Positions 55,979-64,000 of a DNA stretch of 64,000 bases are shown here, one piece after another (position 1 is the stretch's first letter; the number at the start of each line of letters is the position of its first letter). Below the pieces are notes generated by a model. That model had not been told where the DNA came from, did no database searches, and worked only from the letters and a program-made list of their open reading frames with translations. A program made the translations under genes and the position numbers. Origin of the DNA: Coniella vitis (lineage: Eukaryota; Ascomycota; Sordariomycetes; Diaporthales; Schizoparmaceae); assembly GCA_011317545.1 (NCBI GenBank), contig WUJK01000001.1, positions 2,957,001-3,021,000 of the forward strand. Reading direction: 5' to 3'.

Positions 55979-56484
55979 TCATCGCTTAGCCCGGCCTCTG
56001 CCCTTGCTGACCTTTGCTGCTTGCAGCTCGTCCACAAAGCCCTGGATGATGCCGTGTAAGTCTTCGTTTCGTCTTGCCAGCAGCAACACATCGTCTGTAT
56101 GTACTGTTGTCCGTCCCGCATGGCGGCTAAAACTTTCCAAGTCGAGGGCCACATTCTCTGTGATGAAGGTTCAGCCGGGTGTCCCAGCTCTTGCCGGTGC
56201 CAAGGACACACAGACACGGAGACAAGAGAGACAGACAAAGCCTACCGATCTGTGTCCAAACCATCTCCGTCAACGCTCCAATAAATTGCGGTGTGGAGTT
56301 TCTGTTGCGTCTGAGCGTCTCATCATCCACGATTTTGCCCACTGCAAACCACAAGGCTGCTTTAAGACGCTATACCATATTTTATGATGCTTGTTAGCGA
56401 CGCGTTCTGGTTCGGCGCGTGAACCGAGCGTGAGCACAGAATTAAGCTTACGTCGCGGGTGTCTTCGTCTCCTTCGCCAGCCAT
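55979..56484 (-). CDS. MHF1: CENP-S / Mhf1, inner-kinetochore and Fanconi-pathway histone-fold protein
   Basis: Three exons (56484-56452, 56369-56246, 56157-55979) give 111 residues. The gene appears only after splicing, since exon 1 has just 11 codons. Intron 1 has a GTAAGC donor, CGCTAACA branch and ATAG acceptor; intron 2 has a GTAGGC donor, GGCTGAAC branch and ACAG acceptor; all phases fit. The product reads RLKAALWFAVGKIVDDETL, STPQFIGALTEMVWTQIE, NVALDLESFSRHAGRTTVHT, DDVLLLARRNEDLHGIIQGF, the full histone fold of CENP-S. It pairs with CENP-X (Mhf2); the complex sits in the CCAN at centromeres and aids FANCM/Mph1 at stalled forks. A basic KVSKGRGRAKR tail ends it. It is divergent from PGA2. 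Confidence 0.95.
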
Positions 56485-57217
56485 GACGGACAGTTGTGAC
56501 TGTCAAAAATGTGTCAAGATTAGCGCCTTTGCAGAAGAGTGGACTCCTGGTCAAGAAGAGAGTCACTCTGGCAGACTTCGCAAAAGACGTGGCGTGGCGT
56601 TCGGACGTCGCTGGAATCTCAAAGACGCGACTTTCCTAGTTGAGCAGTGTCAATTGGCTCTGGGCGAATCAGGCTGCAGTTGATTTCTGGAACCCCATCT
56701 TGAGAACTCAGACCGCTAAGAGCAGTGGAACTTCAGGGGTGGTCCCAGCGGGACGGAGTCGGCACCTCCAAGACCCCCAAAAGCCGCTGTCTCTTAGCGC
56801 CATGCACTCCCCGTTACCGAGGCCAGCTGCAGGGCATAACATGCACCGGAGCCCCCGAAGAAGAAAAAAAGACGTTCCCGCCCGCTAGAGCCATCGCGAC
56901 CTCACCTCTTCCCCAGAGCAGTGGAAATTCCCGCAAACTTGTCAAAAGCTCCCTTCCGCTTCTTCCGCTGGCAGACGGCGCTCGCAAAGAATAAGAACCA
57001 GCTGGTCCGCGGACGTTCAACGGCTGACGTTGCCTTCCTTTCTTCCACCTCCTCTCTAGCCATTGTCGCCCGCTGGACGTAACCCTCCTAGATACTACAC
57101 AAACAACAACGAGACACCAACGATTTGTCCTCGAATCTCAACCCTCAACTCGGAACTGCCAAAAGAAAAAAGACCCCGTATATCGAGAACCTCGCAGCGC
57201 AGAACCTTCAGCCCATC
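56485..57217. promoter_or_regulatory. Divergent promoter region between MHF1 and PGA2
   Basis: About 730 bp between the start codons. No TATA box is clear. C/A-rich sequence precedes the PGA2 ATG. Confidence 0.5.
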
Positions 57218-57667
57218 ATGGCCGACGCTCTAAGAATAGTAGGCAAAGCCTACAACAACCTCACGACCAATCTGCGCAACTCCTTCGAGGGCATGGCACC
57301 CGAGAACTGGATTCGCCTGGTTATTATTGTCGGCACATATATGCTCATTCGACCTTACCTGCTCAAGCTTGGCGCAAAGCAGCAGATGAAGCAACACGAG
57401 AAGGAAGCCGCAGCGACGGAGGCAGAAGCCAAAGAAAAGGCAAAGATGTCGCCCAACGAGCTACGTGGCAACAAAATTGCCGATATACCCGAGGACAGCG
57501 ACGAGGAGGAACCACAAGCCGAAGCTACGTCAACAGACTGGGGCAAGAAGGCGCGCAAGAGGCAGAGGCAGATGATCAAGAAGATCCTGAATGCCGAGGA
57601 GAAGAGGTTGCAGGAGCTCCAAGATGATGACGAAGACAAGGATATTCAGGAGTACTTGGTGGACTAA
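57218..57667 (+). CDS. PGA2: Pga2-like ER/nuclear-envelope trafficking protein
   Basis: Single exon, 149 residues from the ATG at 57218; an upstream non-ATG frame extension is ignored. Pga2 is a small membrane protein needed for protein processing and ER-to-Golgi trafficking in yeast. The family pattern is clear: an N-terminal amphipathic region with LRNSFEGMAPENWIRLVIIV, one TM (residues about 31-52, IIVGTYMLIRPYLLKL), then a charged coiled-coil (KQHEKEAAATEAEAKEKAK), MSPNELRG, an acidic stretch (PEDSDEEEPQAEA), TDWGKKARKRQRQMIKKI and an acidic end finishing in EYLVD. Length fits the family (about 130-160). Confidence 0.9.
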   Translation: MADALRIVGKAYNNLTTNLRNSFEGMAPENWIRLVIIVGTYMLIRPYLLKLGAKQQMKQHEKEAAATEAEAKEKAKMSPNELRGNKIADIPEDSDEEEPQAEATSTDWGKKARKRQRQMIKKILNAEEKRLQELQDDDEDKDIQEYLVD

Positions 57668-58173
57668 ATCGAGCAGCTACCCAAGGGTCTTTGCAAGTTT
57701 CCTAGGAGGAAATCTTTACAAGGCATGGCAGGGTATCACATTGCTGGATACGACGTACGTAGTTAAATGGTTAACCACTAATGAATTTGACGACCAACGT
57801 CTATCAAAAGCCCTGATCTCGCTCCGCCAACGCCGCCGGAATATCAGTCTAGGGTATCTGTTGTCGGAATTCTCATAATATGCGCAGATCAAGCACCCGC
57901 GCCCAGTTGCATGATTTGACACTAGACGCTCCAAATGGATAATACGGTGCGTATAGTTGCAGGTAGTCGTTGCAGTGGACACTCGTCGATCCAGAAACTT
58001 CTTGCCAACGCGTGATTCGACTGACTAGAGGCAGTCTTGTCTTGGATCATCAGGTGCGCATCGAAACGAGTTAGTAGGGATATTCATCTTAATAGGCAAG
58101 TACAAGGCTGTGATGATATTGAGTTCTCCAGGGCTAACTCACACTTGTAGGCTGGTCTTCAAAGCGACTCGGG
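57668..58173. other. Intergenic between convergent PGA2 and small orphan gene
   Basis: No gene is seen; short frames only. Confidence 0.5.
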
Positions 58174-58509
58174 TTACTTTTCGTATGCTACAGCTCGCTC
58201 ATCGAACCCGCCATTGGCAACAATATCCCATACCAGCATGGTGTTGTTCATCCCTCTAGTTGACGGCACTTGATGTTCGTCAGCTCAATGAGCATGCTTC
58301 ACCGGGCTTGACACTGACCAAACGACATACCGACGGGACATCTTCCATGTGCTATATAGCAGTACGCCAAACTGCATCACGTTTCCTACCAAGGACACCA
58401 ACGTGTTGAGGTCCATGGCCCATGGATTATTATCCGGTGCCTCGAGGACAAGGATGGTTTCGTTGAGCTTCGCCCAACCCTCACAGATCATGGTGCTGTT
58501 GACCTCCAT
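58174..58509 (-). CDS. Small two-exon orphan protein, possible single-pass membrane protein
   Basis: Exon 1, 58509-58331, and exon 2, 58255-58174, join across an intron with GTATGT donor, GCTGAC branch and CTAG acceptor. The phase-2 junction gives SRR-GMNNTM and the frame runs to a TAA, for 86 residues. The protein begins MEVNSTMICEGWAKLNET, has a hydrophobic segment (LNTLVSLVGNVMQFGVLLYS, residues about 36-58), a basic flank (WKMSRR), and ends in DIVANGGFDERAVAYEK. I do not recognise it. The three matching splice signals and the in-phase join argue that it is real. It might also be the surviving piece of a larger gene, since the surroundings are TA-rich and gene-poor. Confidence 0.5.
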
Positions 58510-61500
58510 TGTCAGTGGTTCGGTGCCTCAAGTCAGTCTCAACAGAGCTATTTTCTTGCCAGATGCTTTCTCTCTGTCCCCCTTTCTGGCTTCAGCGTAT
58601 CCCACGAACAGGCAAGGTTTGGTCAACATCGAAGAAAAGAAGCGATAGAGAAAACCGAATGCTTCGTACGGAAGAGCCTCTACAATTTATGGAAATCGCG
58701 TTATCATCTTCTGATAGGCAAACTCGCAGCAGAGCCAGAGCTACATATTGACATGCAGCGGGGCGACCTGCAACTATCCGTCGAGTGGTGATTCCCCAAG
58801 GCCGCTCCGGGCATGGCAGCCTACACGTTACATTTTGCTGGTTACCTCTTTGAGATGTCGTTCGACCCAGTGACAGCTTGGTTCTATACGGCAGACGTTC
58901 GAGGAATTGTGTTACGGACTCGATGAAAGTATCTTCACCAGGCCTTGTCTGATGAGTATGTACAGAAGCCAAATGCTAAGGCCTACTGCTCGACAAAGTC
59001 TCTTCTGAACCAGATAAATCTTTTAAGTGTACGCTTTCGGAACAATAACGGTGCCATTCAAGACAGCTCTTGCCCTTCTTGGTTCTTGCCGGCTATCAAG
59101 GGACCGAGGCGTACGTAGTATTGGAAAAGACGGTATAGTACTCGATCGAGGAGCCTGTATTCAACCTGTATGTAACAAGGCAGATGGATCGCCAAGGCGG
59201 TAACCAATGAATCACCACGTTGTACATATAAACAATGCGGAGAATACCAGCATAATATACCCCCGCATGTCAAGTATTGCAAAGTGGAACTAAAATAACT
59301 AAAACTTCAGGCACTCTGGCGTTGAATTAAAAAATTACAATCTCTGAAATCTGAGCAGCCACTATATCGTTACATACCCTGCAACACTTACTCTTACTGT
59401 GTTGACCCAATTGTAAGATGTATCATCCAAGCGTCCACGTTACTGAGATTGAAATGACAATCCTCACTCTTTGTATAATGCGTAGCTAAGCAAACAGAAA
59501 ACCGGAAGGCCAAGTATCTGCCAGCCTCAATCCAGGAGCAGACAGGATAGCCTAGTAGTAGGTTGAAACGGTTTATTTTGAGCACAACAGAAAGAAGAAG
59601 ACCTTAGAGACAACGAGACATAGGTCTATAGAAGAAAGAAAGACAAGTAAGTGCTGAGGGTGTTGAAAAGTAACACTATCCAGCAAAAGTCCATAGTAAA
59701 GACCATTTATACTCAGTCTTGATGATTGGCCAATCCCAGCAAAAGTCCATAGTAAAGACCATTTATACTCAGTCTTGATGATTGGCCAATCCCAGCAAAA
59801 GTCCATAGTAAAGACCATTTATACTCAGTCTTGATGATTGGCCAATCCCCAGGCTGCTTCCTCTTACAGATTTGTCCTTCGCGAATTATTTATTGCTGAT
59901 ATACATGGCTAGTCCCCTGAAATCGTAGTATATACGTAGATGCTCATAAATCAGCCTGTCCTTTGAAAAGGTGTACTCCTACATATCCCATCAAGTGAAT
60001 GCCCCCATGGACAGAATTTACATTTTGACATACTTGCTAGCTTGGTCTCTTGGTGCTTAGCCTTAAACCTCTAGAGTACCATTGCGCAAGGGTCGTGTCA
60101 TGTCCTACATAGACGCTCGTTGTGTGGAACAGACACTTTCTTGAATTGGGCGATGGTGAACAGAGTACAAGACTGTGCAGTATCATGTCCCTTCCTCGTA
60201 GCCAGGGCAATCAATCACTCCAAACGCTCTGTCATGGAAGGGCGTGAGCAGGTAAATCCACGTGAGCAGACTTGCGTCCTATGAGTAGCCAGCTGTACTA
60301 CATACCGCCTCCCAATAGCGCCATGCCCTGGTCTGTCGATTATAGCACGTACTGTATGGCTGTACGCCTGTACAACTTGACAGCTGCCGACCAATGAACC
60401 AGTCGGGTGGGCTTCAATGCCCAATGGCCGCCTACTCTGAGTGTTACCGTGCTGCCTATTCAAGTAGCCCATCGAGTATTTGTTAAATTCGGTGCCGAGA
60501 GTGAGGCGTGAAAAAGATCCCGACTGAGACCTACATAGATAGGCAATACATATTTATTGTGCAAACGCTAGAACACATTTGGAATGCTTTCAGAGTCACA
60601 CGAAAGTTTGCCTTCACAGGGCGTCCGTCCAGTGTGACAATATAAAAACCTCGGACTGGACAAGTATATGCTGGGGATCACAAACAGATATATAGGTACA
60701 TGGTGCGAGATCTCACAGTATTTCAACGATCGTGACTGTGACTGTATATTTACCGAAGGAAATGGCAGGCGGACCTCGAGAGATACTGCTTCATCTAATC
60801 CAGTGCCTCCTAAAGCATATATTACCTTAACAGACGCAGTTCAAAAAGACTCCCGCGGCCAAGGAGCCAAAGGAAACTGATATTGCAGTCACGTAGATAA
60901 CTTGATTGTCACCTCACAGACCCGGCTACCATTGCTCTTTAGGGAACATATACACATATATACATGGCCTTGTAAGAGACAATAACAAATTGGAGTGAAT
61001 ATACTCTGTAAGCCAGCTGCCGACTGTCATTAATGTTCTTCGCCTGCAAGACGACCAAGTGCTTAGCTCCGATAATCTAGTACGGACAAACTACGCGCCG
61101 CAACAAGATTGTATACGTGTCGGTCTGCCTTAGTATCTGGCTTTGTGATACTGCGAAATTATATTCAAAGCTCACTAATTAACCTTCCACAGCCCAGATT
61201 GTCATCCAGTTACAGATCGAAACCGGTAACATTATCCGGTGGACGCATCATCATCAAATAGTTCTAGCCTGGATCATACATATTCGTTTCCAATCTGCCC
61301 TTGATCTCCGACATTGAATGTGCACACTCAAATAAATGATTCCGCCTTTTTCTGTCGTCCACTAGGTTGTTATATTCCAAGGGCCAGCAAATATGCTTGA
61401 TTGTGCATCACATGGGCCCCAACTTCTCCCTGACTTTGACATTAAGATACTCGACTCCATTATTTCTCCTACAGGCTTTTCGGAACAAGTCCCTCATTTC

Positions 61501-61531
61501 GGAACGTGACATTTGACAGGTAGTCTCTGAC
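58510..61531. other. TA-rich gene-poor region, about 3 kb
   Basis: Rich in TATA, ACATA and AATA words, with only short frames. It holds the 56-bp triple repeat at 59681-59848. It may be a decayed repeat, but no terminal repeats, target duplications or transposase/RT motifs are seen. Confidence 0.5.
59681..59848. repeat. Three identical 56-bp tandem repeats
   Basis: Units at 59681-59736, 59737-59792 and 59793-59848 look base-for-base identical. Each holds CATAGTA, a TTTATACTCA stretch and the 12-bp perfect palindrome GATTGGCCAATC (59724-59735, 59780-59791, 59836-59847), which contains two back-to-back CCAAT boxes. The length is not a multiple of three, so the frame crossing it on the minus strand is not a gene. 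Confidence 0.95.
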
Positions 61532-63973
61532 CTAATTACCTGTGGCTTCTGGCAGAAAACTCCTGACGACCTCACTTGGTCCCCGGAGTGAGCCGTCGTC
61601 CGACCCCGTCATGACCTCCGCGTCTGCAATGAGCTCAGGAACCACAACTTCTGTATAGCATTCCTCGCAAACAGTCAGCTCCGGAATGCTACTGGGTATA
61701 TACCAGGGTTCATTGCGCAAAGGCATGTCACCTGGGCACTCTTCGATCTCGGACCACTTGCGAATGCCATTCGCAAGTTGTTGTATATCGGGTATGGTCT
61801 GGCTCATCACCGCCTGATCATGTGATTTTTCGAGCAGGTCGAAGTATAGCAGGAAACGGTTACGATTCGGGGCAAAGTGTAGGCTGCAAATACCTGTCTT
61901 GGGCTCTGATTGCCTATGTTGAGGGACGAGAACGCCCGTGAGACTAGGAAACAAGACATGCACAGCCTCAACACATGGACTGCACACTGTAAAATCCGGA
62001 ATACAGCGTCTTGTCGTTGGGTCTGGAATGGAAAACCAGTTGCGTGTTACCTTAGCTGGACCATAGCACGGCACTCTATGTCTCGCTGACATATCTGCTA
62101 TGCCGTGAATGAGACGAAGATCGGACAACCCGTATTTTTTCGTCATTAGCCAAGCGATGCGATACCACGGCGAGGTCCCAAGATCACAGGTGATCTGTTT
62201 GGACACATCTCTACCACGATGCACGTGGACGAAGTCGTGACGGAATTCTGTATGCAGGAATACCCTATCATAGCAAAATTGACAGACGTTAAAGTTGTCG
62301 TGCTTTGGGAGCGTCCACCAATCTTCAGACCCTGCTCGCGGGAGCTGGTGGGGACAGTCTGGTAGACCTGGCAAGGCGCCATTGTTGACATCTTCAGAAT
62401 ATCGGCGGTACGACATCACTGAATATGATGGCTGCTCCAAGTCAGTCCAACTTTGTCGAGGGCTCAGGGGCAAGCGGTGGTGCGGTAGGTGGAAGGCACT
62501 GGAAGGCCGAGGGCTCTGATGGTGAGGAACACTCTCGAAGGATGATTGACGGTACCAGGGTGGGGAGGGCGGCAACATGTGCCGACTCCCAGCGTCCAGA
62601 CCCATCGCCATGGGAGGTATTTTTTGGGGCAGAGAGGCATTTACCAGGTCATGAAGTCTTGTTTGGGATCTGACGCTAGGATTTCGGGAGGATATTCGAG
62701 GGCGGTCCGTTTCTGGTGCGAGGCCTTGCTGCTTGGCCTTAGGATGACTTCGGGGTGAGGGTGGATCGTCTGGTGCTAGTGGTGATGCTGGCCGATCAAC
62801 TTCGACACGACGTCTATCTTTCGGTGTGTTCAAGGAAGGGGTTGAAGCGCGAGGATCCAGCGGGGGCCTACGGTTCGATGTTTGTTCGTCATAAAATTTG
62901 GGAGATGGCAATGGTGATTCGAGTCGGGGCTTCGACTTTAGAGTGGTCATCGATCGTGAGCCGGCTGGGCTCGGGGTAGGAGTATGGCGGGATTCATAAG
63001 GTGCAACTGACGTTTTAAGGTCGCCATGAGTCCGATGTGCCTTGACTTCGATGTAATCATCGCTTGAATGGTCATGGTCTATCTCTCGGGGCGGCGAGGA
63101 GCGGTCATGGTGGCTTGGCCGCTTGACGTTGCTTCTCGGAGAGTTAGTATGCAATGGTGCTGTGGATGAGCCTGCCCGTGATAAACTAGGCGGAGAACGT
63201 CGACCCTCAGGAGGAGGAGACGGTAGCTCTCGCTGAGACCGACCGTGAGCTTCGTCTCTGTATGAGCCATGCCTCTCACTGGGCCTTTTAGGCAATTCTG
63301 AATCTGATGGAATTCGTCTATAATCAGAAGACGATCTAGAATGCCCATGTCTCGACCTCTGATCCTCTGCATATGGCCGATGACGAGGTGGATCCTCATG
63401 ACCGTAACTACTGTGAGATGTTGAACTCAAATGAGGTTTTTTGCGATTTTTTGGCGTATGATTCAAGGGAGCAGGCGACAAAAACCCATTTCTGACATGC
63501 TGCGCAGACTCGGCATGTGGGCTAAAGTAGTCCGTGGCTGCTTCTTGTGCTCTTTGGTCGAAATCAGTTGCGGACCTCGACCTTTGAAAATGTGCGCTTG
63601 GTCTTGGATGGTCGACGTGATCGACTTGGGTTTGTATACGAGGCAAATCTGTCCTTGATCTGCGAAGTCGTAGCTCTGGTGGTGCCTCGGGACACAGGGG
63701 CCTTTTTCTGTTGGGAACGGAGGCCGACTGACTAGGTGACTCTGATGATGGCGATGTTGAGGCCTCAAATCCGCCGTCGCTGTTCAATAAATCGTGGGGC
63801 GCGACAAGTACAAATCGTCGCTCGGCGTTGAATTCTGGTACAGGCAGTAAGATGGGATTTTGGTCCACCTCCCCTCTGAATTTTGGTTCTCCATCGCCCG
63901 AAGTCGAGACTGAGCCGTTTAGCTCCCTAGCCACCGATGCCTCCTCGTCTTCAACATTCGGTGGTGGAGGATA
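61532..63973 (-). CDS. Disordered protein with C-terminal Cys-pair (zinc-binding-like) domain, 5' end outside window
   Basis: The frame runs from a stop at 61532 to the right edge. A pyrimidine-rich stretch ending CTGCAG just before 63973 looks like an intron acceptor, so earlier exon(s) lie outside. The first about 500 residues are disordered and rich in Ser, Pro, Arg and His (SHSSYGHEDPPRHRP, RSSSDYRRIPSDSE). The last about 290 residues are compact and conserved-looking: WWTLPKHDNFNVCQFCYDRVF, HDFVHVHRG, PWYRIAWLMTKKYGLSDL, FTVCSPCVEAVHVLFPSLTG, and PELTVCEECYTEVVVPEL. Three CxxC pairs plus nearby His/Cys would suit zinc binding. I think it belongs to an unnamed Pezizomycotina family; no function is assigned. 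Confidence 0.75.
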   Translation of the reverse strand, partial: YPPPPNVEDEEASVARELNGSVSTSGDGEPKFRGEVDQNPILLPVPEFNAERRFVLVAPHDLLNSDGGFEASTSPSSESPSQSASVPNRKRPLCPEAPPELRLRRSRTDLPRIQTQVDHVDHPRPSAHFQRSRSATDFDQRAQEAATDYFSPHAESAQHVRNGFLSPAPLNHTPKNRKKPHLSSTSHSSYGHEDPPRHRPYAEDQRSRHGHSRSSSDYRRIPSDSELPKRPSERHGSYRDEAHGRSQRELPSPPPEGRRSPPSLSRAGSSTAPLHTNSPRSNVKRPSHHDRSSPPREIDHDHSSDDYIEVKAHRTHGDLKTSVAPYESRHTPTPSPAGSRSMTTLKSKPRLESPLPSPKFYDEQTSNRRPPLDPRASTPSLNTPKDRRRVEVDRPASPLAPDDPPSPRSHPKAKQQGLAPETDRPRISSRNPSVRSQTRLHDLVNASLPQKIPPMAMGLDAGSRHMLPPSPPWYRQSSFESVPHHQSPRPSSAFHLPHHRLPLSPRQSWTDLEQPSYSVMSYRRYSEDVNNGALPGLPDCPHQLPRAGSEDWWTLPKHDNFNVCQFCYDRVFLHTEFRHDFVHVHRGRDVSKQITCDLGTSPWYRIAWLMTKKYGLSDLRLIHGIADMSARHRVPCYGPAKVTRNWFSIPDPTTRRCIPDFTVCSPCVEAVHVLFPSLTGVLVPQHRQSEPKTGICSLHFAPNRNRFLLYFDLLEKSHDQAVMSQTIPDIQQLANGIRKWSEIEECPGDMPLRNEPWYIPSSIPELTVCEECYTEVVVPELIADAEVMTGSDDGSLRGPSEVVRSFLPEATGN

Positions 63974-64000
63974 CTGCAGGTGCGTGGAACAGGAGAGAGA

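Noticed and set aside
59573..59818. 81-codon frame crossing the 56-bp repeats
   Set aside because: The repeat unit is not a multiple of three, so the three copies are read in three different frames; not a real protein.

Overview
The window is nuclear DNA of a filamentous ascomycete (Pezizomycotina). The evidence is short introns of about 50-120 bp with GTAAGT/GTATGT-type donors and CTAAC/CTGAC branch points, C/G-ending codons, Zn(II)2Cys6 regulators, a fungal rhodopsin-fold membrane protein, and fungal-type genes such as MMC1, PET127, PGA2 and LOC1. A Sordariomycete, perhaps Hypocreales, is my best guess; the sequence does not settle it. Both edges cut a gene. No rRNA, tRNA, CRISPR array or intact transposon was seen.

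Layout. 0-13 kb: the C-terminal half of a PTR2 peptide transporter, a small one-TM protein (-), a three-exon Cys-rich sensor-like membrane protein (-), a 4-kb gene-poor stretch, a low-complexity one-TM protein (+) with a 29-A tract just before its ATG, and a two-exon polytopic membrane protein (-). 14-24.6 kb: SmD3 (+) convergent with Mmc1 (-); Mmc1 divergent from Ubc7 (+); a Gly/Ser/His-rich secreted protein (+); a five-exon rhodopsin-fold membrane protein (-). 24.6-27.7 kb: gene-poor. 27.7-46.3 kb: cystinosin (-), Aro8-type aminotransferase (+), ribosomal protein uL4 (-), Pet127 (-), Scc4/Mau2 (-), an Eeb1/ABHD-type hydrolase (+) and Loc1 (-). 46.9-64 kb: a Zn2Cys6 factor (-), a rhomboid protease (+), a probable small membrane-protein exon (-), a second Zn2Cys6 factor (+), CENP-S/Mhf1 (-) divergent from Pga2 (+), a small two-exon orphan (-), a TA-rich gap with a triple 56-bp repeat, and a disordered Cys-pair protein (-) leaving the right edge.

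Most recognised genes are housekeeping: splicing, ER-associated ubiquitination, ribosome structure and assembly, mitochondrial RNA processing and membranes, cohesin loading, kinetochore/Fanconi DNA repair, ER trafficking and lysosomal cystine export. They do not form a pathway or a biosynthetic cluster. Exon boundaries were assigned by eye from splice signals, reading phase and family knowledge.

The most unusual signals are a 9-bp word (TACATAGTA or its complement) found 16 times, all between genes; an in-frame, same-composition extension after the secreted protein's stop; a one-base frameshift in LOC1; two small genes visible only after splicing (CENP-S and an orphan at 58.2-58.5 kb); and a 56-bp triple repeat carrying a CCAAT palindrome.
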